Below, one piece after another: positions 45,356-56,719 of a stretch of 64,000 nucleotides of DNA (the stretch's first letter is position 1; each line of letters starts with the position of its first letter). The stretch is taken from contig NC_090295.1 in assembly GCF_037392515.1 (NCBI RefSeq), forward strand, positions 15,953,001 through 16,017,000, read 5' to 3'. This stretch comes from Haliotis asinina (Eukaryota; Mollusca; Gastropoda; Lepetellida; Haliotidae). The notes below the pieces were generated by a model. The model was not told the DNA's origin and searched no databases. It was given only the letters and a program-made list of their open reading frames with translations. The position numbers were made by a program, and so were the translations under genes.

Positions 45356-47201
45356 GTGCAGTGGAACTGTAGAGGACTACGAACAAATTTTAATGAAATA
45401 CAGTTGTTAATCCAGGATTTAGCACCATTAGCGTTCTGTCTGCAAGAGACATATCTGAAACAGACAGATAGCTTTAGTTTACGTCAGTTTGAAGCGTATC
45501 ATTATTTTTCCCCTCCAGGTGATAGGGCCACTGGAGGTTCCACTATCCTCATACGACGGGATGTTATTCACAGCCCTGTTACACTTAAAACTAATCTACA
45601 AGCTGTTGCTGTGCGACTGCCTCTGGGAGTAGCATTTACACTATGCTCTCTGTATATTCCGCCTTCTTCAACACTACAATAGACTGATCTTCAATCACTC
45701 TATGACCAACTCCCGAAACCATGTATTATTATGGGGGACCTAAACGGTCACAACCCATTATGGGGCAGTACTAACACTAATGCTAAGGGCAAACTACTTG
45801 AAGATTTCATTTCAAATAATGATCTGTGCATATTTAATGATGATTCAAGCACCTGGAGTGGGGATGGGATCAAGCTACCCTCCTTCACTTATACAGATCA
45901 TTAGTACGATCTAAACATGATTATGGCTCCATCGTATATGGTGGAGCATGTAAAAGCAACCTGAAACTTCTTGATTCTATCCACCACCAAGGTCTCAGAC
46001 TTTGTCTTCGGTCCTTCAGAACCTCTCTATGTTGAGACTGATGAACCCTCTCTTACACAACGCCGTATAAAATTGTCTTTACAATATATCACAAAACTAT
46101 GCTCTAACAAATCTAACCCTGCATATAACTGTGTCTTCAATCCTCTTTATGAGGATTTGTATAGCAAAAAGTCTTCACTTGTTCCACCTCTTGGGCTCAG
46201 AATAAAGCGGTTTATTGCTGCTGCTGGTATTGACCTGGACAACGTAGCTCCTTTCCGTCTTCTTTCCTCACCCCCTTGGCAGTTGGTCAGGCCACAGGTT
46301 GACCTAACTTTAACATCATTTAAAAAATCAGAAACGAATGAATTACAATATAAACAAGAATATAATCAATTGAAACATACATAAAACAATTACAAATCCT
46401 TATTTACAGATGGGTCCAAGCACGGTGGCGCAGTTGCTTGTGCCACTGTCATTGGATCCAGAACAATATCTTCTAGATTACCAAATTGCAGCTCTATTTT
46501 TACAGCTGAAGCTAACGCCATATTAAAAAACAGCTCTTAAATATATTCAAAGACACCCTAAACGTAAACAATATATTATCTATTCCGACTCTCTTTCTTG
46601 CCTTCAGGCTATTAAAAATATTTCTTGTAAACATCCACTTTTAATTGAAATTATTGAATTGTATAATAATCTTGCTACTGGCCAATACGACACCGTCTTC
46701 TGTTGGTTACCCAGCCATGTAGGCATTTCTGGGAATGTGATGGCCGATCTTGCTGCCAAGGCGGCACTTAACAAGTCTGTGACCCCACTTCGTATTCCGT
46801 ACTCAGATTTTAAACCTACTATTAGATCTTATATCCGTGATCTGATGCAAAAGAAGTGGGACACCCAAGTGGGTATAAATAAATTACATGTAATAAAACC
46901 CTACATTGGTTACACCTACTTGGGTTGTCAGTCCAGATTTGAAGAGGTCATTATGCGGCGATGTCGTGTTGGCCACACCAGATATACACATGAATACCTT
47001 TTGAAAGGTGAGGATCCTCCGTTCTGCATCCCTTGTGATGAAAGAATCACAGTCAAGCATATCTTGCTTGACTGTGTTGAGTATTCCATCACAAGGGGTC
47101 AGTATTTTAATTCACAAACTATGAAGGATCTATTTAACAGTGTTAGTCCTCATTTAATTTTTGCATTTTTAAAGGAATTAAATTTGTTAACTGAACTGTA
47201 A
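45356..47201 (+). pseudogene. ORF2: LINE ORF2, deleted copy (endonuclease start, RT end, RNase H)
   Basis: The endonuclease begins QWNCRGLRTNFNEIQLL, with a TAG near 45,680, and continues to MGDLNGHNPLWG. Sequence then jumps at about 45,860 to the RT thumb region (GIKLPSFTYTDH-like, equivalent to 13,690 of copy 1). A TAA near 46,382 and a small insertion near 46,530 disrupt RNase H, after which WLPSHVGISGNVMADLAA and the Cys cluster CIPCDERITVKHILLDC are intact to 47,201. Confidence 0.88.
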
Positions 47202-47781
47202 ATAGATAAATATTTCAAAATTGGAAGATTAAATTTGTAACTCAAATCGTTAGTGGCTGTACCCTCAAAGGGGGTTGAAGTACCGTAAAATAATTGTCCT
47301 CCTGAGAGTACGTAAGTCCAGAAACATTTGAAGTAAATTTCAGTTTTCCAGCCTTTTAATCGTAGAATAAGTGTGTTTTTACTTTATGGCTAGATTTGTC
47401 TAAATTGCTAACAGCTGAAGGGATGATGTAAATCCAGCTAGGGTCCATGCAGGAAGCAAATGTACTGTAAGTCCCCATGGTCCTTAGTATGGTGATCTAC
47501 CTTCAGTTGTTGGCAACCTATAGCTCATTTTTATATTGTACTGTCCTCTTTGATACATTGTTTTAGGTCTATTCACTAGTTTTATATTCTATTCTGTGAT
47601 ATTCTAGTCAGTTTTACTGTCCTTCACTGACAGGGTTTTGCAATGTCCGTGCTAGTAATTCATTTGTATTTTTATAATTAATCGTTCTCGTCACGATATG
47701 GCTGCAATATTGCCGATGTGACGTTAAATATTAACTCATTCATTCATTCATTCATTCATTCATTCATTCATTGTGCTCTCG

Positions 47782-48290
47782 AAGGATTGAACTATTTTGA
47801 AGCTCAGCCCTTCGAATTCGTGTCCGGCATTTGTCATATTCTCTTCCACCTGATGCAATGACCTGGTTGAGCGTTGGAGCTGGAAACCCAGTCTCTATTG
47901 AATCGTCGTATAAACGTGGCTACGTCTCTTCTTATCGTGAACATTGCGGCTTTCATTGCTGTATATCCGCTGGAATATCCAAACTACTAACAGTGACAAA
48001 CAAACACTTGTGAAGAGTCCGGATAAAGGGAAAATGTTGTCACATGACTTCTGCACGTGACCCCGACACGAACTTACCTGTGTTTGCTTTTACTTTCGAT
48101 TTGACTGCGCTGTTGGCAAGATGTATCACAAGTATCACTATGGCTATTCTATACTTTCACAAATTTTACTTTGCTTACCGACAGTTTCTTCTGCAAAGTA
48201 GCCACAACAGGTCCCCCACTGACATTTGCTATATTGGTTGGAGCAAGAAGGGCAAACTGACGCGGCTTTGCCTTGGGTGCGGCGGATCAC
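47782..48290 (+). repeat. Dispersed repeat F, copy 2
   Basis: Starts GAAGGATTGAACTATTTTGAA and runs to TTTGCCTTGGGTGCGGCGGATC, where the 33-base minisatellite begins. Copy 1 is at 8,421-9,245. LINE copy 2 inserted at its left edge. Confidence 0.6.
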
Positions 48291-48540
48291 CTTGGCTGGT
48301 CGAGACGGGTGCGCATGATCACCCTTTGCTGGTTAAGAAGGGTGCCCCGCATCACCTTTGGCTGGTCAAGACGGGTCGACGGATCACCTTGGGCTGGTCA
48401 AGACACGTGCTCCTGATCACCTTTGGCTGGACAAGACGGGTTCTCTAGATCACCTTGGGTCAATCAAGACGGGTGCGCCGGTTCACCTTTGGCTGGTCAA
48501 GACAGGTGCACTGGATTACCTTCGCTTTGTCAAAATGCTC
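48283..48540 (+). repeat. 33-base minisatellite, array 1 (about 8 units)
   Basis: Units of the form GGATCACCTTTGGCTGGTCAAGACGGGTGCGCC, diverged by substitutions. Because 33 is a multiple of three a frame stays open with an 11-residue repeat. Array 2 is at 50,655-51,405. Confidence 0.9.
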
Positions 48541-49270
48541 TAGACCACTACTCAACCATTGATAAGATTTATATCTTAAAGGCATTGATAGATATATGTC
48601 CTAATCAAAATAAAAAATGATATTGCATGTTTGTTGATTTTAGTGAAGCCTTTGATACTGCGTGGCTCTGTGACCTTTGGCGGAAAATTGTTGATAAATG
48701 CAATACTGGAAAATGTTTTAATGTTATAAAAATATGTATCAGCATATAAAATGATGTGTTTCTCTTTATGGCAATGTAACCCAATGTCTGCCTAGTAATA
48801 CAGGTGTAAAACAAGGCGAAAAGTTTCTCCATTTCTGTTTGCACTTTGTTTAAATGATCTGGATTATTTTCTGTCGAACAATGTGAATGGTTTGGAATTT
48901 GTAAATGCTTATGCACTGATAGAAATTGGTATCTCTTTTAAGCCATTGGTAATCAGATTACGACGGTTCGGCTCATGCGCACCCAGGTCATGTAATATTC
49001 TTACATGATTTGGAATCCTGGACCCTATATCCTGACCTTGAGAGAAGAATGAAAGCGGTGGAGATGAGATGCTTTCGAATACTTCTGGGCATCTCATACA
49101 GGAACCATGTCACAAATGACGAAGTTAAAAGACAAATCAGAAATGAAATTGGGTCATATGACGACCCCTTGGCACTGGTCTGAAAAGGCAAACTGCTTTG
49201 ACCAGTATGGACACGTAACCCGTTCAACAGGCCTTGCCAAGTCCATCTTACAGGACACTGTCCAGGGAAG

Positions 49271-49302
<32 letters not shown>

Positions 49303-49620
49303 GAAGAAGAGAAAGACAGAAGAGATGGAAAGTTAACATCAGGGAATGGATTGGCAACTCTGACAAGCTGAAACACGAGAGGAATGGAGAATGATTGTAG
49401 AAAAGTCATTAGAGGTGACCCGACGGACGTCTAGTTTAACGGATTCGTGATCGTGACTGTTAATTCTTCATGCCGATGATAAACTAATTTTATCTGAATC
49501 TCCTGATTTGAAACTTTGTTTGGAAGCTTCTGGTGCTTATTGTACACGATGGAAACCAACAGTAAATACTTCTAAAACTAAAGACTTTTGTTTTAATTTT
49601 TCTAAAATACGTATATTATA
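48541..49620 (+). pseudogene. Nested LINE relics, copy 1 (LINE A reverse transcriptase interrupted by LINE B 3' end)
   Basis: LINE A: FVDFSEAFDTAWLCDLWRKI (RT motif A, 48,625-48,690) through a GVKQGEKF-like motif B to about 48,955, resuming at about 49,462 with HADDKLILSESPDLKLCLEAS (motif C region). Between them lies a 5'-truncated LINE B 3' end: DLERRMKAVEMRCFRILLGISY, NHVTNDEVK, a QKRWKVNIREW-like end and the short tail CGTGATCGTGA. Stops and frameshifts throughout. A (GAA)n expansion at about 49,269-49,312 sits within LINE B. The clade of A and B is not assigned. Confidence 0.7.
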
Positions 49621-49639
49621 ATATATATTAGGGCTGATT

Positions 49640-49903
49640 ATGAATATAGTTGAGAGAGATCGTTAAGGGGTATCTGTTTAAAAAACAATCTGTCTTCGAT
49701 ATAGATGTATATCGGGGAGGTATAACTTTGAGCAAAAATGACAAAAGTAGCTGAAAGGAATTAATATTAATACACATTGCGGTGAGTGGTGACATGCTGA
49801 TGCATGAATTATAAACAGAACAGCTTACTGCACATCATTAGAAGAAGCCTATCAACAATGACCTAACATTTGTGTGCGTACATTAAAAACATTCTGTCAC
49901 AAA
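49640..49903. other. No feature seen
   Basis: AT-rich spacer between the LINE A fragment and repeat D. Confidence 0.4.
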
Positions 49904-50296
49904 AGTTAATGTATGATTTCATTTCACTTTAAGGTCTCGATCTAGACAACGTCGAAGAAGATTTCACAGAGACACGTGAGTACATACTCTGTTGTAAACA
50001 CTGAAACAGCCGAAATTCCTCTTTGTGTTTCAGCATGGTTGGTATGTTACCTATTTAGATTTTACATCATCTTTTCGTCGAAATACAATTTCCTGAAAAT
50101 ATTTTGCGGCTAACGTAATTATGACAAAGGGAGAATTATAAAGAAGTTGTCATGGGTCAAAGGTTAAATATATTCCCATCCATTTATTGGTTTTGATCTG
50201 ACCTTTGTCCATAATATACGGTCAACTACTTCATGTTGACATCTTGCCTTCAGTCGAATCAATCAAGCATCTTCATGGATCAGTTTGTGATTAAAG
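49904..50296 (+). repeat. Dispersed repeat D, copy 2
   Basis: Aligned by eye to 15,955-16,345 over its full length (CAAAAGTTAATGTATGATTT to CATGGATCAGTTTGTGA). Confidence 0.65.
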
Positions 50297-50645
50297 CACT
50301 GAAACAGAGAACTGACACGACTTTACATATAACTATATAGGTGGAACATTGGTGTGTGCTGCGTAAAAACTAAACTCACTCGCTGTGGCCACAGTCACAA
50401 CATATTGCGTAGCACATTCACAAAAGCATGTTCGTTTATAGGATCTGTGAGTTTTTCGCCACATTGAGCAATATTCCAACAAAGTTAAGTTGCAACAAAC
50501 CAATGAAATCCTCTCTTAAGCGTACTTTCACATGGCCATCGACTCGAATTATCAAACATGGCTACTATGGAGTGACCTACCTTGGAAACTGAGCAACTAT
50601 TGACATGACTATTCTTGGGCTAAAATTGAACTTTCTGCATAAAGA
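50297..50645 (+). repeat. Dispersed repeat E, copy 2
   Basis: Follows repeat D directly and matches 30,510-30,905. It ends TTGAACTTTCTGCATAAAGAT, where minisatellite array 2 begins. Confidence 0.65.
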
Positions 50646-50654
50646 TGGTCCAGA

Positions 50655-51405
50655 TGGGTGCTTCAGATTACCTTGGGCTCGTCAAAACGGGTGAGTCGGA
50701 TCACCTTGAGCTCGGCTAAACAGGTGCGCCGAGGCACCTTTGGCTCCAGATTACTATAGGTTGGTCAAGATGCGTCTGCTGGATCACCTTGAGCTTGTCA
50801 AGCCGCATGCTCCGGCTTCGGTTGGTCAAGACTGGGCCTCAGGATCACCTTGGGCTGGTCATAACACATGCTCCGGATCACCTTGGGCTAATCAAGACGG
50901 GTCCTCAGGATCAACTTGGGTTGGCCAAGACAGGTCCTTCAGATGACCTTGGGCTGGTCAAGACGGATCCTCCGTTTCACCTTGGGTTGGTCAAGATGAG
51001 TGCTCCGGATCACCTTGGGTTAGTCAAGACGGATCCTCCGTTTCACCTTGGGTTGGTCAAGATGAGTGCTCCGGATCACCTTGGGTTGGTCAAGATGCGT
51101 TTGCGGTATCAACTTCGGTTGGCCAAGACAGGTCCGCCAGATGACCATGGGCTGGTCAAGACAGGTGCTCCAGATCACCTTGGGTTGGTCAAAATGCGTG
51201 CTCCGCATCACCTTTGGTTGGTCAAGACAGGTCCTCTAGATCGCCCGGGGCTGGTCTAGACCGGTGCTCCGGATCACTTTTGGGTAGTCAAGACGGGTCG
51301 ACGGATCACCTTGGGCTAGTCAAGACACGTGCTCCTGATAACCTTTGGCTGGTCAAGACAGGCGCATTGGATTACCTTCGCTCGGTCAAGACGGATGCTC
51401 CAGAC
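50655..51405 (+). repeat. 33-base minisatellite, array 2 (about 22 units)
   Basis: About 22 units related to GATCACCTTGGGTTGGTCAAGACGGGTGCTCCG. A 156-codon frame stays open through 50,789-51,259, reading repeats such as DHLGLVKTGAP. Some neighbouring units form a higher-order pair (the segment at about 50,960-51,025 is repeated at about 51,026-51,090). Confidence 0.92.
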
Positions 51406-52288
51406 CACTACTCAACCATTGATAAGATTTATATCTTATTTAAAGACATTGATTGATATATGCATGTTTGTTGATTTTAGTAAAGCCTTTGATACTGCGT
51501 TTCTCTGTGACCTTTGGCGGAAAATTGTTGATAAGTGCAATACTTGAAAATGTTTTAATGTCATAAAAAATATGTATCAGCATATAAAATGGAGTGTTTC
51601 TCATTATTAGTTCAATATAACCCAATTTCTGCCTAGTAAAACGGGTATTAGACAAGGCGAAAAGTTTCTCCATTTCTGTTTGCTCTTTTTTTAAATGATC
51701 TGGATTATTTTCTGCCGAATAATGTGAATGGTTTGGAACTTGTAAATGCTTACGCCCATGTAGAAATTGGTATATTTTTTAAGCCATTCGCAATGAGATC
51801 AAAGTTTCGACTCATGGGCACCCTGGTCATATCAGTGTTCTTATATGCTTTGGAATCCTGGACCCTAACTGCTGACCTTGAGAGAAGAATAAAGATGAGA
51901 TGCTTTCGAAGACCTCTGGGCATCTCATACTGAGACCATGTCACAAATGAAGTCAACAGACGAATCAAAAATTAATTGGGTCATGACGACTTCTTGACAC
52001 TGGTCAGAAAACACAAACTGCATTGGTATGGACACATTACCAGTTCAACGGCCCTTGCCAAGACCATCTTGCCGGGCACGGTCCAGGGAGGAGGAAGAAG
52101 AGGCAGACAAAAGAGATGGGAAGATAAAATGAGAGAATGGACAGGCATGGAACTGAGAGAGACACTCAGAAAAGCTGAAACCCGAGAAAAATAGAGAATT
52201 GTTGTAGCAAAGGCATCAGGGAAGCCGCGACGGACGTCAAGTTTAATGGATTCGTGATCGTGATCGTGATCGTGATCGTGATCGTGAA
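51406..52288 (+). pseudogene. Nested LINE relics, copy 2 (left part; Polinton follows)
   Basis: Same order as 48,541-49,460: LINE A RT motif A (FVDFSKAFDTAFLCDLWRKI at about 51,468-51,530), then LINE B 3' end with DLERRIKMRCFRRPLGISY, KLHWYGHITSSTALAKTILPG and GRRGRQKRWEDKMREWTG, a block typical of the C-terminus of RTE/CR1-like LINEs. It ends in a (GATCGT)n tail at 52,250-52,288. The LINE A continuation resumes at 59,644 after the Polinton. Confidence 0.75.
52250..52288 (+). repeat. (GATCGT)n LINE tail repeat
   Basis: Five to six GATCGT units at the 3' end of LINE B. The paralogous site near 49,455 has only GATCGTGA, so the array has expanded in this copy. Confidence 0.85.
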
Positions 52289-52350
52289 TGATGATAGTAA
52301 AATGAGAGTTCCACGCCACATGACGATGGTGCCGTTGTTTTGAATGACGT
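52289..52350 (+). repeat. Polinton left terminal inverted repeat
   Basis: TGATGATAGTAAAATGAGAG, then CCACGCCAC, TGACGATGGTGCC and TGACGTCACAC. The right counterpart on the minus strand has the same blocks, with a 20-base insertion before the last. Confidence 0.85.
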
Positions 52351-53570
52351 CACACATAGAAAAAGCACGGACCGTTGCTTGACTGACTCTTGCATGCAGT
52401 AAACCCGCCTGTCACGCTAAAAATAGATATGTTTGTCAGATGTAGATCAGGCCACAGTCAGACCACGTTGATATGTTGATATGTCTGTGTATGTTTAATA
52501 GCTATGGAGAGTCATGGCAAAATAGTATAACTCTACACTTTGCCTCTCATACACAGGGCTGTTAACCAAGTGTATTACAAATGAAATTGCGATTTATTTA
52601 TTGTTGTGCATTGCGTAAGCGAGTTTATCTAAGCCATTGAAACATCGACATTTACATCACTATTATCCACTCTTATTACAACACGCAAAGGCTGTACAGT
52701 AGGTCATAATAAGCTGTTTAAATTTGAAATCAACAGTGATCATCTGGTTTAGACAGGTTGAGACATGAAGATGTATATGTATTTCATATTTACCGCACAC
52801 ACTTACAGCTAGCTCACATAACCTTGTCATCAGTTCAGGATAAACTAAGCTGTGATACATGAATACAACTTCACACACTGAATTACAAAACTCATTAAAC
52901 ACTAAGAATACCAAACCAATATACAGAGAGACAGTGAATTCCTGAGGTGTCAAGCTCCACAGTGATATGGTTGCTCGGTGATTTCACCAACAAACCCTCT
53001 GAATTGCTATGATAACGTGTGATCTAGATATATCTCACAACACATTCCACTGGCTCCACAAAGCGGGACTTTGAGTAACGGTTGGCCGAGTTAAAGATAA
53101 AGGGGTGATTTACTGACCTATGTAACGTGATTAGGTTTACCTTATGAATGAATGAATGTTAAATCGTAACCCCCCTGGCTGAAATAAACCCTTCCCCCGC
53201 TGACTTTTGTGAAAGGTTATGCTCTTTTCAAATCACTTCAGCTGAAGACGTGCGAAGAATAGTACGTAAGAAGTGAACTCGCTGTGCTGACACTGCGTAA
53301 GAAAACCTGCCTTATTTGTCATTTCATCTGCTGTCGCCGCTCGAGCAGGACGCGTTTTTTTCAAGCTCTCGGGAGACGGATACATTGTCGCTCTCAACTT
53401 CTCTCCTACCGTTAGCGCGAGACAGGTTAAAATCGGCTTTGTGTTACAGCTTTGTATGAATGAATTATCTCCTTTGCTTTAAAATTATTGTATTTATCTG
53501 TGTTTAGTTATACATTCCCACTTAACTACTGTATGTTGCTAGTGAGTTTTGTTCATTCACCGAGAGGGAG

Positions 53571-54310
53571 GCTGACTGCTGGTTCCAAACCCTACTGTAT
53601 GAGAATAATGGAAGTGTAAATGTCTCATATGGAGGTCGCTCCCTGCTCACTTCGAATTGAGTAAGTCATGGTAAATGAGAAAGTGTCCCCATTCAAATGA
53701 TGCGGGAACCTGGTCTCTAATGTTCGCAATGCATCTTGAATAGAGTTACTGAAACCAGCTCTCGGTGACTAAGGGAATTCTCATTATGACGTGACTCACT
53801 CAGTAGTGTTAGACAGATACATAACACAAACGTGCTGACATTTCTACTATGGTTAACTAGATGCTAATGCTTTGAATATGTTGTTAGCAAGGTTAGTTTA
53901 GCAAATGTATTTCCTACTTGAACTGTCTTTAAATGGGGTTTTACATATACTCTATTCTTATGTAGTAATATATATGAATGCGGTGGTAGTTGATAGCACA
54001 TTCGTCATCTCACTTAAAGTTTATGTGATTATCGTTGATATATACACCAGCTAGGGGCGGTGGACTGTTGGTTCTGAACCCGACTGTATGAGAATAATGG
54101 AAGTGTATTTCTCATATGGAGGTCACCCCTTAGCCCACTTCGAAATGAGTTAGTTATGGTAAATGAGAAAGCGTCCCCGTTCAAATGATGCGAGAACATG
54201 GTCTATGATGTTCGCAATGCATCTTTGAATAGAGTTACTGAAAACCAGCACCCAGTTTCTAAGGGAATTCTCATTATGGCGTGACTCACTCATTAGTGTT
54301 AGACAGATTA
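53571..54310 (+). repeat. Direct repeat pair inside the Polinton (about 250 bases each)
   Basis: Unit 1 (53,571-53,820) and unit 2 (54,054-54,310) share CTGTATGAGAATAATGGAAG, TCTCATATGGAGGTC, TCAAATGATGCG, GTTCGCAATGCATCTT and GGGAATTCTCATTATG. By eye they are about 85-90% identical. No coding frame. The function is unknown; the pair may mark a regulatory region or the remains of a deletion. Confidence 0.8.
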
Positions 54311-54791
54311 CTTAATTTGAATTGATGTGCAAATGTTTTAACAGGTGAGACAATGTCTGAACCAAGTATGAGGATAACATTCATAAGGGGAGGGGGTAAA
54401 ATACTGCTTTTTGTTTATTCTTTAAGCTATGCTGCTAAATGTTAAACCTTAAAAAAATTACATATGACATGTTCATATAAACTACATAACATGAACTCGT
54501 CCTCTAGCATGAGTGTAAAAAGGTTGACATAAGATTAAAATTCATTCCGTAACCAACAGCTGAACAAATCGAATGTTTTTGAAGAGCTCTCACAGAAACA
54601 ACTGATACCTAAAGGTAAGAACCAATCTATTTCCTATAATTAGTTTCAACTGTATGTTCAAAATATACATATTGTAATGTTTAAATATGCAGTTCCCTAA
54701 GTACTATAATCTCTATGTTTCAAATGTGCAATTAATATTGTTTTGAGTAAAGTGCACATATTTTTATAAATACATTTTTACATTCCTTTTA

Positions 54792-55981
54792 GATGGAGCA
54801 GAAGCGAGATTTCATCAGCAAAGTGACATCCCTACAAGAGCTAGAAATATGGGCTTCAAATCACCACTGTGCAAATGATCCCGCCTGAACGAGATTTTCA
54901 TTGGGTGGAGAATGTTGATGAAATCAATGTGATGAGTATCGCCCCCGATGCTGAGATTGGTTACATCTTAGAGGTGGATCTGCAATACCCCTCACATCTG
55001 CATGAGCTTCACAATGACTATCCTCTAGCCCCTGAACCCATCATAGTCATAGATAACATGCTTTCTAAACACTCAAAGCAACTGAAAGAAAAACTAAACC
55101 TGAAGGGAAAACCCGTGAAAAAACTAGTTCCTAACTTGCTTGACAAAACAAATTATGTGTTACACTATAGAAATTTACAATTCTATCTCGATCATGGTGT
55201 GGTTCTAACTAAAATTCACAGAGCTATTCAATTGAGGCAGACAGCCTGGTTACGCCCCTTCATTGACTATAATACGGAGAAGAGAAAACAAGCTAAAAAT
55301 GAAACAGAAAAAGCCCTTTTCAAACTATTGAACAATTCCTGTTTTGGCCGTTCCATGATGAATGTGAGGAAGCATGTGAAGGTAGAGCTGGTGAATTCAG
55401 CTAAGCGTCTCAAAAAGCTTTGTGCCAAGCCTACATTTGATACATTTAGAATCTTTAATCCAGAATTGGCAGTCGTTCATTTGAAGAGAGCCAGCCTGAC
55501 ACTCAACCAGCCTATCTATGCAGGCTTTTCTATTTTAGATCTATCAAAGCTGGTCATGTATAATTTTCATTACAATTTCATTAAACCCAAATATGGGGGG
55601 AAATCATTGCTTTGCTTCACGGATACTGACTCTCTGTGTTACAAAATAGAAACTCCTGATCTCTATGCTGACATAGGAGAACATAGGCATCTCTTTGATA
55701 CAAGTAATTATCCTCCGAAACACTCTCTTTTCTCAAAAACTAATGCTAAAGTCTTAGCGAAATTCAAGCTCAGACATGAGCTCTACAAGCAGTGTCTCTT
55801 TGACAAAACTCAATTTCGACATGAGATGAACCAAATCAGGAGCTTTCAACATCAACTATATGCAATTGCTGTCAATAAAGTCAGTCTTTCACCTTTTGAT
55901 GACAAGCATTATGTACTTGATGATGGGATCCACACACTTGCCCATGGTCATTACAAGATCAAGTCTTATACAAACTGTTAA
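54792..55981 (+). pseudogene. polB: Polinton DNA polymerase B, C-terminal half
   Basis: A 370-codon open frame to 55,981 covers the palm and thumb: GYILEVDLQYP, KLLNNSCFGRSMMN (motif B) and FTDTDSL (motif C, both Asp intact, near 55,620), then QFRHEMNQIRSFQHQLYAIAVNK and the conserved C-terminus. Everything before motif A (terminal exonuclease, HNH and zinc fingers, present in the polB at 1-3,873) is missing. An ATG at 54,793 after CCTTTTAG reads about 31 codons (MEQKRDFISKVTSL) in another frame, suggesting an original 5' exon fused to the polB by deletion near 54,870. AATAAA at about 56,073 follows the stop. Convergent with the ATPase gene. Confidence 0.88.
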
Positions 55982-56719
55982 ATCTTTCAACAGTGAGTCT
56001 GTTTGGTCTATGGAAGCCATTTCATACCTAGTTTATTCAATGTATATACAAATGTATGTTTCTGAATGCAGAAATAAATAACCTTTTCACTGTTTTGAAC
56101 TGGCTATTGAGTACATTGTTATATTTGTTTACACATGAGTGTACCACAGTGTGTATTTTATTTAACCTGCACTGAGGAATGTCAACATGAAGATATGTCT
56201 GTTCTAATAAGAAAGAATAAGACCCTCATTATTTTGATGTATGTTTCACATTTGTTGTTTGTATCATATCAATGTGAATACATGTGAATCCTTTATGTAA
56301 ACTCATTTATGTCATAAAGTTTATACGGATGTTATTTCTTACATTGTAGAGTAGAATAGAATTGTGTGACTAACATATTATGTTTGTGTCATCATGTAAT
56401 AAATATCTGAACCTATTTTTAGAATTGTGTTATTCTTTAGGAGTGATGTTATGTTTTAGTGCCATAGCACCCATGGTTTACTACTTCCATATACACAAAA
56501 CGCGAGCTTTTGGTGTGCTTAAGAACAACTCAACTGGATTGAGTATGGATCACAAATAAACGCAAATAAAACAACCATGCGTTGTTATTTACACATTTTA
56601 TTACATAAAGTCATCAACACAGGGATACACACAATCATACATGTACATTCTTCTTAGTGATTAGATATTCGGTTTACATGTGTGTCATATACAACCACAA
56701 GAGTTTTTTTCATGAATTC
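55982..56719. other. Convergent 3' region
   Basis: A plus-strand AATAAA lies at about 56,073 for polB and a minus-strand AATAAA at 56602-56597 for the ATPase. No gene between. Confidence 0.5.

Larger units (their letters stand above)
43566..47768 (+). mobile_element. Internally deleted second copy of the I-superfamily LINE
   Basis: The same 5' UTR (GGCACCCGTGGCGAGCCACC), ORF1, ORF2 ends and 3' UTR as the element at 9,514, with a 13-base target duplication CATTGTGCTCTCG (43553-43565 and 47769-47781). About 1.8 kb is missing from the middle of ORF2 at about 45,860, removing the end of the endonuclease and most of the RT. The 3' tail is (ATTC)n. The intact target duplication shows the deletion happened after, or in the course of, a normal insertion. 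Confidence 0.92.

Noticed and set aside
50789-51259. 156-codon gene of 11-residue repeats
   Set aside because: A 33-base unit keeps all three frames open or closed together; there is no promoter or splice evidence, so it is listed as a minisatellite.
34080-51405. CRISPR-like arrays
   Set aside because: Repeats are directly abutting minisatellites without unique spacers, in a eukaryotic context.
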